34,638 nt of DNA, taken from the NCBI GenBank assembly GCA_025928645.1, contig JAICJD010000016.1, positions 1-34,638 of the forward strand, given 5' to 3'. The stretch comes from Gemmatimonadales bacterium. GTDB lineage: Bacteria > Gemmatimonadota > Gemmatimonadetes > Gemmatimonadales > GWC2-71-9. The first letter of the stretch is position 1; each line of letters begins with the position of its first letter. The notes under the pieces were generated by a model. That model was not told where the DNA came from, did no database searches, and was given only the letters and a program-made list of their open reading frames with translations. Positions 17,699 through 28,774 of the stretch are shown one piece after another. The position numbers and the translations under genes were made by a program.

Positions 17699-18673
17699 AT
17701 GCCTTCCAGATTTCGGTCGCCGGGACTCCTTCTGATCACCGCGCTCGGCACGATCGGTTTCGGGGCCTGCGGGGACGGTGCATCGGGCCAGGCGACGTCC
17801 GGTGCGTCCAGGTCGAGTCAGCCGCCGTCTCTCTGCCCATCGTTCGCGGACGTGAGCACCGCGGCAGGCTTCCCCGTCACATTGAAGACCTCGGGCGGGA
17901 GCAAGGACAGCTTTCTCTGCTCGTACGGGCTGACCGGCCGCTACCGGGGCACCACGATCGAGCTCACCGGCGAGCCCGCCTCGCTGGCGGAGGATGTCTT
18001 CACCAAGGTGAAGCAGTCGGCGAAGGTCCTGAACGGCCAGAGTGCCGAGGCCGAACGGATCGACCTCGGCTCGGGGGGGTGGGCCTATGGCGGCGACGGC
18101 GGGGAGGCCGCCGCGGCCGGCGGCGGTCACGTGTACCATGTCACGCTCCACAGCGGCCCCCTGTCCAGCATTGGCGACCAGAAGGATGCGATGGTACGCA
18201 TCCTGAAGCTCACGCTCCAGGCCGCGCCGGCAGGCCAACCCGAATCGGGGCAGCACGGCTGCATGCTGGTCACCAGCGCCGAATTCGACCAGGAATACGA
18301 GACCGACCCCAGGATGCGCGGCATGGCCTCTGATCCGATGGCGACCGACATGTCCTGGGGACCGCATTGCGACTACGATGGCGGATCGATCGACCTGTTC
18401 CAGACCAACCCGCCGGATAAGGAACTCGATCGGGTGCTCGGGTTGCTGGAGGCCGGCAAGCAGCCACGGCTGCCGGTTCAGGGCCTCGGGCAGCGCGCGT
18501 TCTTCACGGTCATCTACCCGGACGACGAGAACCGGCGCCGCGGCTTTCTCGCCGTCTATACCGGCCCGCGGATCGTGAGCTTCAGCATGGATGCGCACCC
18601 GAACGAGGCGATCGAGGCGACGCGGCCGAGGCTCGAGCGCCTGGCCAAGCTGGTGCTGCCGCGGCTCAGGTGA
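17699..18673 (+). CDS. Exported protein with two copies of the two-cysteine domain (D1, D2)
   Basis: A 324-residue exported protein, possibly a lipoprotein (signal LLLITALGTIGFGAC, with a non-canonical Phe in the lipobox). D1 starts at CPSFADVSTAAG with second cysteine in CSY 28 residues on. D2 starts at CMLVTSAEF (Glu seven residues on) with second cysteine in CDY 36 residues on. D2 then has GLGQRAFF, RGFLAVYTGPRIVSF and an ending LAKLVLPRL, close to copy A (GFLVAYVGSRTLTV, LARIAAGRV). The region 110-150 is Gly/Ala-rich. Function unknown; it is the most complete member of the family in this window and follows the kelch gene by 75 bp. Confidence 0.75.
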   Translation: MPSRFRSPGLLLITALGTIGFGACGDGASGQATSGASRSSQPPSLCPSFADVSTAAGFPVTLKTSGGSKDSFLCSYGLTGRYRGTTIELTGEPASLAEDVFTKVKQSAKVLNGQSAEAERIDLGSGGWAYGGDGGEAAAAGGGHVYHVTLHSGPLSSIGDQKDAMVRILKLTLQAAPAGQPESGQHGCMLVTSAEFDQEYETDPRMRGMASDPMATDMSWGPHCDYDGGSIDLFQTNPPDKELDRVLGLLEAGKQPRLPVQGLGQRAFFTVIYPDDENRRRGFLAVYTGPRIVSFSMDAHPNEAIEATRPRLERLAKLVLPRLR

Positions 18674-18743
18674 GGCGCACCCGGCGTGCGCCTGATCGCT
18701 CGTGTGCTGATCGTCGCCGCACTGGTGGCGGCGCCTCGGGGGC

Positions 18744-19178
18744 ATGCTCGTCCGGTGCTTCCCCGCGGTGTTCCCGCTCGGCTTCGCCGTCTTCCTGCTC
18801 ACCACGATCGAGCCTCCGGCCCACCCGGGCGAGGCGACCGGCGGCTTCGAGCGCGGCCTCACGCTCGTGCTCGGACTGTCCGGCGCGGGGCTCGTGGCGT
18901 ATGCCTGGTGGGACACCCGCAACTGCATGGTGCCGAAGCAGACCAGCGTCACGCTCGCCTTCGACTTCAGCCCCGACATCTCGGACATACTCGACCATGC
19001 TCGGCGCCGCGGTTACGCGATGCGTGACCCATCCTTCGCCCAGGCGTTCACCGCGCTCAATCGGGATCGGCTGTGGCAGCCGAACCCGGCGGCGGAGCGG
19101 GCGGAGAAGCGGGTCTGGATTGCGTGCGCGATCTTCCTCGCGCTCGCGGCGATCGCGGCCGCGGTGCTCAACCGGTAA
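18744..19178 (+). CDS. Small integral membrane protein, unknown
   Basis: A 144-residue protein with three hydrophobic segments: about 5-22 (CFPAVFPLGFAVFLLTT), 37-56 (RGLTLVLGLSGAGLVAYAWW) and 122-142 (VWIACAIFLALAAIAAAVL). No family recognised. ATG 18744 has no clear ribosome site. An upstream GTG at 18686 opens MRLIARVLIVAALVAAP, a good extra membrane segment, but in a different frame, so the true N terminus may have been lost to an indel near 18738. Ends 12 bp from the convergent lipoprotein gene. Confidence 0.5.
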   Translation: MLVRCFPAVFPLGFAVFLLTTIEPPAHPGEATGGFERGLTLVLGLSGAGLVAYAWWDTRNCMVPKQTSVTLAFDFSPDISDILDHARRRGYAMRDPSFAQAFTALNRDRLWQPNPAAERAEKRVWIACAIFLALAAIAAAVLNR

Positions 19179-19190
19179 GCGTCGCGGCGC

Positions 19191-20276
19191 TCACCGATTC
19201 GTCACCGCCGAATCCGGCGGCACCGACCCCGGTGGCGTCGAATCCGGCGGCACCGGCCCGGGCGGCGGACCCGGCGGCACCGGTGGCGGCGTCCAGGAGA
19301 CGAGCGCGAGCCTCACGCCGTCCACCTCGCTCGATGCCATCGTGATGGTGTGCTCGCCGCCGGTACCGTCCGGATCGCCGCCCATGAGCGGCGTCGGTCC
19401 GCCCGCAAAGGGCAGGGGCTGGACCCGCATCGTGAACTGGTAGCGGAACCGCGCCCCCTCGCAGCGGAACTCGGCCCAGTCGAAGCTCGCCTGGTCCGAC
19501 GTGCAGGCGCCGCCCGAGCTCGCGAGCTCGTTGGTCTGGCTGCCCTCGGCCGCGAACCAGATCCCCTGGTCGTCCACCAGGTACTCGCCGATGAACCCCG
19601 GGAAGCCGGAGCTGCCGCCGCTCCCACCGCTCCCGCTTCCACCTCCGCCTGCCGTGTCGGGAGGCAGCGGATCCGGCCCGGGGCCTGGGTCGACGCCGGG
19701 CGCGCTGTCGCGCGCCGGACTCGAGGAGACGCCGGTCATCACGTCGGGCACGCCAGGGTTCACCTGGTTGCTGCCGAGGTCGGCGACCAGGCGCACGACC
19801 TCCGCCATCCGCGCCGGCTCCCAGGCGATGAGCGTGCGCATGGAATAGGTGCCGACCTCGGTGCACTCGGTGACCGGGCCCGACGAGGGCGAGGTGGCGC
19901 TGCTGCCGCTGTCGGGATCGACGAAGACGGTGTCGCCAGGCGGCAGCCCGGTGCTGTCGGCGGGCCACCAGCATTGGATCTGGGGAAAGTCGAGCTGCTC
20001 GGCGACGGCCTGGAACGGCCGGCTTCGGCCGTCGATCGTAAGCGTGACCGGCGTAGCGTGGCCGGTGAGCCGGACGATCTCGCCGGCGTGGCGGAGTGCC
20101 TCCGCCGTGGGCGACAGGCCCGCGCCGGCCACCGAGTCGGCGAGCCGGTTGAACCGGGCGGCGAGGCGCGCGGCCTCGTCATCGCCTCCGCCCGGCGAGG
20201 GCCCGCTGCCATCGCCGCTGCATGCCACCGCGCCTGCCAACGCCGCGCCGATCAGCCACGCAAAGCGATCCCGCAT
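19191..20276 (-). CDS. Lipoprotein with Pro/Gly-rich regions, unknown function
   Basis: A 361-residue exported protein. I start it at ATG 20276, since the extra residues from ATG 20354 would precede the signal peptide FAWLIGAALAGAVAC. Cleavage before that Cys would make it a lipoprotein (AVAC box, weaker than consensus). After a Ser/Gly linker come a helical part (LAARFNRLADSVAGAGLSPTAE) and a domain with CWWPADSTGLPPGDTVFV and TECTEVGTYSMRTLI. A Gly/Ser-rich hinge (about 218-235) leads to a second domain with GEYLVDDQGIWFAAEGSQTN, CTSDQASFDWAEFRC and YQFTMRVQPLPFA. The last 35 residues are Pro-rich (PPPVPPGPPPGPVPPDS). I do not recognise the family. It could bind a surface partner. Confidence 0.72.
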   Translation of the reverse strand: MRDRFAWLIGAALAGAVACSGDGSGPSPGGGDDEAARLAARFNRLADSVAGAGLSPTAEALRHAGEIVRLTGHATPVTLTIDGRSRPFQAVAEQLDFPQIQCWWPADSTGLPPGDTVFVDPDSGSSATSPSSGPVTECTEVGTYSMRTLIAWEPARMAEVVRLVADLGSNQVNPGVPDVMTGVSSSPARDSAPGVDPGPGPDPLPPDTAGGGGSGSGGSGGSSGFPGFIGEYLVDDQGIWFAAEGSQTNELASSGGACTSDQASFDWAEFRCEGARFRYQFTMRVQPLPFAGGPTPLMGGDPDGTGGEHTITMASSEVDGVRLALVSWTPPPVPPGPPPGPVPPDSTPPGSVPPDSAVTNR

Positions 20277-20423
20277 GCATCCCTCCGGTTTGGGTCGCGG
20301 AGTTTCGGGATCCAATATGCAGCGGGGATGTAACGGGCAAGCCGGCTGTTCCATCCTGATACCGGCCGCGCCTCGCTCCGAGGCTGCGCCAGGCTCCTAC
20401 GTGAGTCTCGTATGCGCGCGACG

Positions 20424-20451
20424 AGAAACCGCCGACGCATTCCGTCGGCGG
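20424..20451 (-). terminator. Intrinsic-type terminator after the DUF4142 gene
   Basis: CCGCCGACG (20429-20437) and CGTCGGCGG (20443-20451) form a 9-bp stem with a 5-base loop. On the minus strand the stem is followed by TTTCTC, a modest T-rich tail. It lies 26 bp downstream of the DUF4142 stop. The rest of 20277-20476 shows nothing more. Confidence 0.55.
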
Positions 20452-20476
20452 CGACTCGTTCGTTGCGATCGGACTG

Positions 20477-21049
20477 TCAGCGCGAAGCGCTGGTCGTCAC
20501 CTCCGCGGCCCCGACCGCCCCCGCCGCCTTCTGCGCCAGCGCCTGATCCTGCTGCAGATCGGGCAGCAGGCTCGCCGCGAGCTGCTTGAGCGACGCGACC
20601 TTGCCGTCCTTCGCCTCCTGCTCGAACAGCCGCACCGCTTCGTCGTGCTGCCGCACGGTCTCGACCATGTACTCCTTGTCGAAGTGCGACTTGCTCATGT
20701 AGTTGAACCGGTCCACGATCTTCTGGTGCGGCCGCAGCAGCACCGGATGGGGATAGGCCGCCTGCCTGGCGCCGGTCGCGAGCTGCTGGTTCAGCGTGGC
20801 GTAGTCCGCCACGATCCGCTTGGCGTAGTCGCGAACGACGTCGTTCGTCCCCTGTTCCTGGGCCATTTTCCCGAGCTGCGCCTGCAGCAGGCCGACGCTC
20901 ATGGCCGACTGGATGAAGTTGCTGTCCGTCGCGAGCGCCGTGTGCTGCGCGGCGGTCTGTGCGGCGGCCGTGGTTGGAGTGAGTATGCTGAAGATGGCGT
21001 TGAGTACGAGGCTGGTAATCGCTGCGGTGGCCAGGAATCTGATCCCCAT
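20477..21049 (-). CDS. DUF4142 exported four-helix protein
   Basis: A 190-residue protein matching the DUF4142 pattern. A signal peptide (FLATAAITSLVLNAIFSILTPTTAAAQ) is followed by FIQSAMSVGLLQAQLGKMAQEQG, VVRDYAKRIVADYATLNQQL and HFDKEYMVETVRQHDEAVRLFEQE. These are the usual helices of this ferritin-like, predicted outer-membrane or periplasmic family. The function is not established, though family members are often linked to stress. ATG 21049 (MGIRFLATAA) is preferred over ATG 21145 because AAAGGATCAGAG ribosome-like sequence precedes it and the extension would bury the signal peptide. Same strand as the hybrid kinase gene, 235 bp downstream of it; I see no gene in that gap. Confidence 0.85.
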   Translation of the reverse strand: MGIRFLATAAITSLVLNAIFSILTPTTAAAQTAAQHTALATDSNFIQSAMSVGLLQAQLGKMAQEQGTNDVVRDYAKRIVADYATLNQQLATGARQAAYPHPVLLRPHQKIVDRFNYMSKSHFDKEYMVETVRQHDEAVRLFEQEAKDGKVASLKQLAASLLPDLQQDQALAQKAAGAVGAAEVTTSASR

Positions 21050-21284
21050 GCTCTGATCCTTTCGGGTTGTGCCGTCGAGTCCCGCCGCGAATTCGGCATC
21101 AGCGCGGCGTCGCGGATCATAGGGAACTCGCCATTCCACAACCACCGCCGAGGGAGGGGTCCACGACCTGACCGGAGACAGGGGTTTCCCAGTTGGTTAC
21201 GTGCCGTCCTTCGCGCCTCCGTGGTGAAAGGCAACCCGCCGCAGGAACCGCGACTCCGCCCGAAGCGGCTCGCCCGCTCGCCTG

Positions 21285-23480
21285 TCACACCGACTGCGGC
21301 GCCGCCGTCTCCCGGGCCAGCACCCCCGCCACCGTGCGCACCAGCACGTCCGCCGGCGTCGGCTTCTGCAGGAAGGGATGCGCGCCCGCGGGTCCGCCGC
21401 CCGGGCCGGCGTCGGCGAACGCCGTGTCGTGCGGATGCCCGGACATCCAGATGACCGGCAGGCCGGGGTAGTCCACCGCGATCCGCTCGACCAGCTCGCG
21501 CCCGCCGAGCACCGGCATGACGACGTCGGTGAGCACCAGGTCCACGCGGCCGTGTCCCGCCAAACGCTCGAGCGCCTCACGCCCGTTTCGCGCCTGCACG
21601 ACCTCGTAGCCTTCCTCCTGCAGCATCCGGCTCACCATCCAGCGGAGCGCATCCTCGTCGTCCACCACGAGCAGCCGCGCCGCGCGACGCGTTGTCGCGG
21701 GGTCGCCGTTGCTCAGCGCGGGGCGTTCGTCGCTTGAGCCCCGTCGCTCGTCGGTGCTGCCCGGCTGCTCCTCCGTCCCCTCCGGGTGTCGGACGGTTTC
21801 GCCGGTGCGACCGTCGGTACCGCGCACGCCATCGGTACCCTGCTCGTCGGCGATGTCCGACGGCGCGGCCACGGCGGGGAACAGCACGGTGAACTCGCTC
21901 CCCTCGCCCGCGCGGCTCTCCACCCGGATCTGACCGCGCGACTGGGTGACGATCCCATGCACCGTGGCGAGCCCGAGCCCGGTGCCCTGCCCCTGCTCCT
22001 TGGTCGTGAAGAATGGCTCGAAGATGTGGGGCAGGTGCTCCGCACGGATGCCGGCGCCGTTGTCGCTTACCGCCAGGAGCACGCACGCGCCCGATGGCTG
22101 CGGGACCTCGACCCGGCCCGTGCGGATGCCCAGACTCCCGCCCTTCGGCATCGCGTCCCGCGCGTTGATCGCCAGGTTCATCAACACCTGCAGCAGCTGC
22201 GCGCGGTCCACCCGCACCCAGGTGGGATCGGCCGTGAGGTCGAGCCGCATCTCGATGTCGGTGCCGATGAGCCGCTGAAGGAGTGCGCAGCCGTCCAGCA
22301 CCGCGGCGTTGAGCTGCAGCGTCTCCGGCTGGAGCACCTGCTGCCGGCTGAACGCCAGGAGCTGGCGGGTGACGCCCGCCATGCGCTCCGTCGCCTTGAT
22401 GACTTCTTCGAGGTCGCCCCGGGCCCGCTCGCTCATCCCGCGGTCGCGGGCCGCGAAGCTGGCGAATCCCATGACCGCGCTGAGCTGGTTGTTGAAGTCG
22501 TGGGCGACGCCGCCCGCGAGCCGCCCGATCGCTTCCATCTTGCCGGCCTGGCGCAGCCGCGCCTCGTTCTCCTGCATGGTCCGGCTCGCGTCGGCGAGCG
22601 CGCGCTCGTGATCCCGCACCGCCGCGATGCACCACCACAGCACCGCGGTCATCGCGATGATGAGCGCGAGCACGAGCAGCGAGTAGCCCAGGCCCCGGTC
22701 GAACCACTCCGCGCGCCGGCCCTGGATCGCGAGCAGCCCGAGGGCCACCGGCACCACGACGACGAAGGGCAGGGCGCGCCGGGCCAGCAGCCCAGCGGCG
22801 CTTCGCTCGGTAAGCGTGCGCATCGGCTGGCTGTCGGGCAGCGCCGCGACGAGCGCGGCGCCGGCCGCCAGGACCATGGTCGCGGTCTGGAGCGCGATGG
22901 CCGTGAGCGGAGCGATCGCGTACAGCGGATTGGCGCCGAACAGGTATCCGATGAACGAGAGCGAGCCGAGGACCATGGTTACGAGCCCAAGCGCCGCCGC
23001 CCCCTGCCGCTTCTGCCGGCCGCCGAGCGCCAGCAGCATGCCGATGCCCAGCAGGGTCCAGCAGGTGGAGGCCGGCGGTCCCATCCGTCCCGGGGCGACG
23101 GTCGCGGTGCCGGTCCAGGGCCGCCCGAACGTGAGCAGGGCGTCGATGCCGAGCTCGAGGCCCGAGGCGTGCTCGAACAGGGTGGCGAGCCCGATGAGCC
23201 CGGTGAGCGCGGCGAACGGGACGACGGCGCGCCGGCGACCGTGGGCCAAAAGGACGAGCCCCGCGCCGGCCGCCGTGGCGGCGAGCGCGGCGTTAGGCTG
23301 GATCGAGATGGCGCCGCCCCAGGCGGTGAGGCGCCGCACGTCCAGGACCCATCCCATAAAGGAAAGGAGCCCCGCCACGCAGGCGTACCAGCCCGGGGCG
23401 GCGGCAAGCCATACGGCTCGGCGGGAGGGCTCCGTGGCTGAGGTCGGAGCGGCGGAAATCGGAATGGCGGGTTGGGTCAT
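21285..23480 (-). CDS. Hybrid sensor histidine kinase with receiver domain
   Basis: A 731-residue two-component hybrid. Residues about 25-290 hold seven or eight hydrophobic segments (for example GWYACVAGLLSFMGWVLDV, LGLVTMVLGSLSFIGYLFG and SLLVLALIIAMTAVLWWCI), a membrane sensor without a PAS domain I can name. HisKA follows, with H327 in GGVAHDFNNQLSAVMGFA, the autophosphorylation site. The ATPase domain has NLAINARDAMP, DNGAGI and GTGLGLATVHGIV. After a low-complexity linker (about 550-605) comes a receiver domain (about 608-725): VVDDEDALRWM, phosphoacceptor D652 in LTDVVMP, and the conserved Lys in LQKPT. Start ATG 23480. No separate response regulator lies nearby, so output probably passes through a distant partner. 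Confidence 0.92.
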   Translation of the reverse strand: MTQPAIPISAAPTSATEPSRRAVWLAAAPGWYACVAGLLSFMGWVLDVRRLTAWGGAISIQPNAALAATAAGAGLVLLAHGRRRAVVPFAALTGLIGLATLFEHASGLELGIDALLTFGRPWTGTATVAPGRMGPPASTCWTLLGIGMLLALGGRQKRQGAAALGLVTMVLGSLSFIGYLFGANPLYAIAPLTAIALQTATMVLAAGAALVAALPDSQPMRTLTERSAAGLLARRALPFVVVVPVALGLLAIQGRRAEWFDRGLGYSLLVLALIIAMTAVLWWCIAAVRDHERALADASRTMQENEARLRQAGKMEAIGRLAGGVAHDFNNQLSAVMGFASFAARDRGMSERARGDLEEVIKATERMAGVTRQLLAFSRQQVLQPETLQLNAAVLDGCALLQRLIGTDIEMRLDLTADPTWVRVDRAQLLQVLMNLAINARDAMPKGGSLGIRTGRVEVPQPSGACVLLAVSDNGAGIRAEHLPHIFEPFFTTKEQGQGTGLGLATVHGIVTQSRGQIRVESRAGEGSEFTVLFPAVAAPSDIADEQGTDGVRGTDGRTGETVRHPEGTEEQPGSTDERRGSSDERPALSNGDPATTRRAARLLVVDDEDALRWMVSRMLQEEGYEVVQARNGREALERLAGHGRVDLVLTDVVMPVLGGRELVERIAVDYPGLPVIWMSGHPHDTAFADAGPGGGPAGAHPFLQKPTPADVLVRTVAGVLARETAAPQSV

Positions 23481-23599
23481 GTGAGGCGTTCCTTCTTCAA
23501 CCTACTTCGGGCGCCTTCGGCGTCCAATCGGCCACCGCATCTTGGGGCGGGGCGCGGCCGGTGCTACAATGCCGGATAGCGTTCTTCAGGATGGTGCGC

Positions 23600-23998
23600 A
23601 TGAAGCTCAAGCCGGTGCTCATCTCGTCGGCGATCTACCTCGCCCTCGTCGGCCTCGGCGTCCTGTTCGCCCCGCGGTACTTCGGCATCGGGGCCGTTCC
23701 GCCGAGCGCGCCACCCGCTCTCATCGCCTTTCTCCGGATCTTCGCCGGGCCCTGCCTCGGCATCGCCGTCCTCAACTGGAAGGCGCGCGACGCGGCGCCG
23801 TCTCCAGCGCGGGACGCCATCGTGCTCGCCAACACCGTCGGGTTCGCCTGCGTCACGGCCACCGACGTGTGGGGCGTCTCGAGCGGCGACGCCCGGCCGA
23901 TCGCGGGCGCCTTCCTCGTGGTGCACCTGCTCTTCACGCTCGCGTTCGTGCTGGCGGGGCGCGGCGCGCTGCGGGCGACCGCGGGAGCGCATCCGTGA
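23600..23998 (+). CDS. Small four-helix membrane protein, unknown
   Basis: A 132-residue integral membrane protein with four hydrophobic segments: PVLISSAIYLALVGLGVLFA, LIAFLRIFAGPCLGIAVLNW, IVLANTVGFACVTATDVWG and FLVVHLLFTLAFVLAG. The motif FAPRYFGIGAVP after helix 1 looks like a conserved loop, but I do not recognise the family. ATG 23600 has AGGA 8 nt upstream; in-frame ATGs at 23561 and 23591 are less likely because they add a charged leader. Divergent from the hybrid kinase by 119 bp. Its TGA stop overlaps the ATG of the following broken membrane gene, so the two were once cotranscribed. Confidence 0.65.
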   Translation: MKLKPVLISSAIYLALVGLGVLFAPRYFGIGAVPPSAPPALIAFLRIFAGPCLGIAVLNWKARDAAPSPARDAIVLANTVGFACVTATDVWGVSSGDARPIAGAFLVVHLLFTLAFVLAGRGALRATAGAHP

Positions 23999-24365
23999 TG
24001 ACCGTGATCGCGCTCGTGGTCGGGATCCTGCCGCCGCTTCTACGCCATCGGGCTCGCGGTCACGGCGCTCATCTACGTCGTCTTCGCGCTGATCGGCGGG
24101 GGCGGTTCGCGGTCATTGGGACTGGAACTGGTGGGCGTGCTGCTCTATGGCGCCGCGGCCTGGATCGGCTATCGAAGCTCCGTCGCCATCCTCGCGCTCG
24201 GCTGGGCGCTGCGTCGTGTGGGACGTGACCCTCCACCTCCAGGGCGCCGGCGCGGGATACACGCCGGACTGGTACCCGCGGGGCTGCGTGAGCTTCGACC
24301 TGATGGTGGCGGGCGCCGCACTGACGCTCGGCGCCGGGGCGGAGCGGCGATCATCACGAACGAAG
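23998..24365 (+). pseudogene. Small membrane protein gene broken by two frameshifts
   Basis: ATG 23998 overlaps the previous stop (TGATG) and reads MTVIALVVGILPP. The reading then continues one base out of frame from 24038 as FYAIGLAVTALIYVVFALIG and VGVLLYGAAAWIGYRS, and shifts again near 24215 to VVWDVTLHLQGAGAGYTPDW and CVSFDLMVAGAALTLG. Each piece is plausible membrane-protein sequence, and joined they make about 120 residues with three or four helices. The first shift is next to CCGCCGC. The W-D-x-x-x-H pattern recalls small DUF-type membrane families such as DUF6010, but I am not sure. The end coordinate is approximate because the original stop cannot be seen. Confidence 0.6.
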
Positions 24366-24428
24366 AAACGGTCGGCGGTGACTCCTTGCCAGGGCGACCC
24401 CTCGACAGCGTGCCTCCCATCAGAGGGC

Positions 24429-27397
<2,969 letters not shown>

Positions 27398-27425
<28 letters not shown>

Positions 27426-27943
27426 GCCGCCAGGAACTCCGTGCGGTGCCGCTCGACCCCGCCCACGGGGAACTCCGCGGTCGTCTTGTACGACCCCGCT
27501 CCATCCGCGTAGCGCATGGTCGCGTGCCGGTGCCCGCTCACCCACGCCAGCAGGCTGTCCTGCGCGATCGTCAGCAGCACCTTTCCGCCGGTGCTGGTCG
27601 TGCCGGCGAATCCCTTGATGCGGCGGGGCGGCGCGCTGTCCAGGCTCACCCGGACGTCGGTGCGCCCCTGCCGCAGCGCCTGGTCCGTCATGATGGCGAC
27701 GGTTGCATTGTCGCCGAAGCAATCGAGACTGAGGACGACGTCATGCGTCGGCGCCTCTCCGTCCGGCCCCTCCTTGCCGTTGGTCCGGAGCGACGCCGTC
27801 GTCCGAGCGGCGCGCTCCGCCCCGGCGTGCACCGTGTCCACCCTGATCGTCCAGTCGCCGCCCGCATCCCGGCGGCCGCACGCGGCGAGGACCAGGCCGG
27901 CCAGCGCGACCGCCGCGCGGACGAGCGGGTTGGCACGTCTCAC
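27398..27943 (-). CDS. Lipoprotein of unknown function
   Basis: A 181-residue lipoprotein. Signal PLVRAAVALAGLVLAAC ends in a canonical lipobox (LAAC, Cys about residue 22). The mature part (about 160 residues) has a strongly beta pattern: DWTIRVDTVHAG, DVVLSLDCFGDNATVAIMTD, RTDVRVSLDSAPP, GGKVLLTIAQDSLLAWVSG and ATMRYADGAGSYKTTAEFPV. It is not a family I can name, but the pattern resembles small beta-sandwich lipoproteins. Its GTG start at 27943 overlaps the DUF47 stop (GTGA), and its stop lies inside the start region of the kinase fusion gene. It is therefore tightly coupled to both and is a good candidate ligand or partner for the outer half of the kinase. Confidence 0.75.
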
Positions 27944-28554
27944 GCGTGCTTGACCGTGAGGGTCTCCAGCTCGTTCGCCACGTCGTCACACGCGTCGAGC
28001 GTATCCTCGAGCTGGTCGTACAGCGACTTCCACCGGATCACCTCGATCGGATCGGGCGCGCCGGCGAACAGCTCGGCCACCGCCGCCTGCCACGCGGCAT
28101 CCCCCTCCTCCTCGGCCCGCTTGACCTCCCGGCAGCGCGCGAGCACCTCGTCGCTCTCGCGAACGTGGCGGACGGCCGCCTCGATCTCACCCACGGCCCG
28201 GACCAGGATGCGGGCCAGGCCGACAGCCGCCTCGCGACGGGAGGTGGCCTTGAGACTGACCGCGCGCCGCGCCGTGCCGCCGATGAAATCTCCTACCATG
28301 GCCAGCCGAGTCGAGAGGAGGTGGATGTCCTCGCGGTCCATGGGCGGGATGAACAGGTTGTCCATGTGGAGGTCGAGCTCGCGGGCCGCGTCGTCCGCCG
28401 CGGTCTGCAGGCGGCCGATGGTGACGACGGCATCCGGCAGGCGCGCGGGCTCGTCCAGCGCCTGCTCGAGCAGGATCGCTACCCTGGTCAGATGGGCGGC
28501 AATCGCGCTGAAGTCCTCGAAGAACCGCCGCTCGTCGGGAAAGAGCCAGCTCAC
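27940..28554 (-). CDS. DUF47 / PhoU-like phosphate transport regulator family protein
   Basis: A 204-residue all-helical protein of the DUF47 (TIGR00153) family: SWLFPDERRFFEDFSAIAAH, then DLHMDNLFIPPMDREDIHLL, which is the family signature, and WKSLYDQLEDTLDACDDVANELE near the end. Family members usually accompany Pit-type phosphate transporters and are thought to damp or tune phosphate uptake. No transporter is near here. Start GTG 28554 has GAGGGGGAG 6 nt upstream, far better than an in-frame ATG at 28638. It opens the operon DUF47 > lipoprotein > kinase fusion, which suggests it acts with that signalling protein, perhaps on phosphate status; this is inference. Confidence 0.85.
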   Translation of the reverse strand: MSWLFPDERRFFEDFSAIAAHLTRVAILLEQALDEPARLPDAVVTIGRLQTAADDAARELDLHMDNLFIPPMDREDIHLLSTRLAMVGDFIGGTARRAVSLKATSRREAAVGLARILVRAVGEIEAAVRHVRESDEVLARCREVKRAEEEGDAAWQAAVAELFAGAPDPIEVIRWKSLYDQLEDTLDACDDVANELETLTVKHA

Positions 28555-28774
28555 GACATGCTCCCCCTCACTCCCGCACGTCAGGGACTCCCGTACCCCG
28601 TGAACACGAAATCGCTGTTCTTGACGATGGTATGGCACGCCGTGGTGCCCGGCCTGAACTTAACGGCTCCCACACCTCGCCGGCCGGTCCGATCTCGCAG
28701 GAACTCGGTGGCTCGGGTCGTCGTTCTCGAAGGTCACGGTCCTGGAGTGCAGGGTAACACAGCGGAGGCAATAC

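Noticed and set aside
16649-18988. 779-codon open frame on the minus strand
   Set aside because: Covers the kelch and copy D genes in antisense and has no recognisable domain.
19191-19300. Tandem repeat near the lipoprotein tail as a CRISPR-like array
   Set aside because: The GAATCCGGCGGCACCG copies are irregular and encode the Pro-rich C terminus; no spacer structure.
21786-23441. 551-codon open frame on the plus strand
   Set aside because: Antisense to the hybrid sensor kinase; Arg/Ala/Gly/His-rich shadow.
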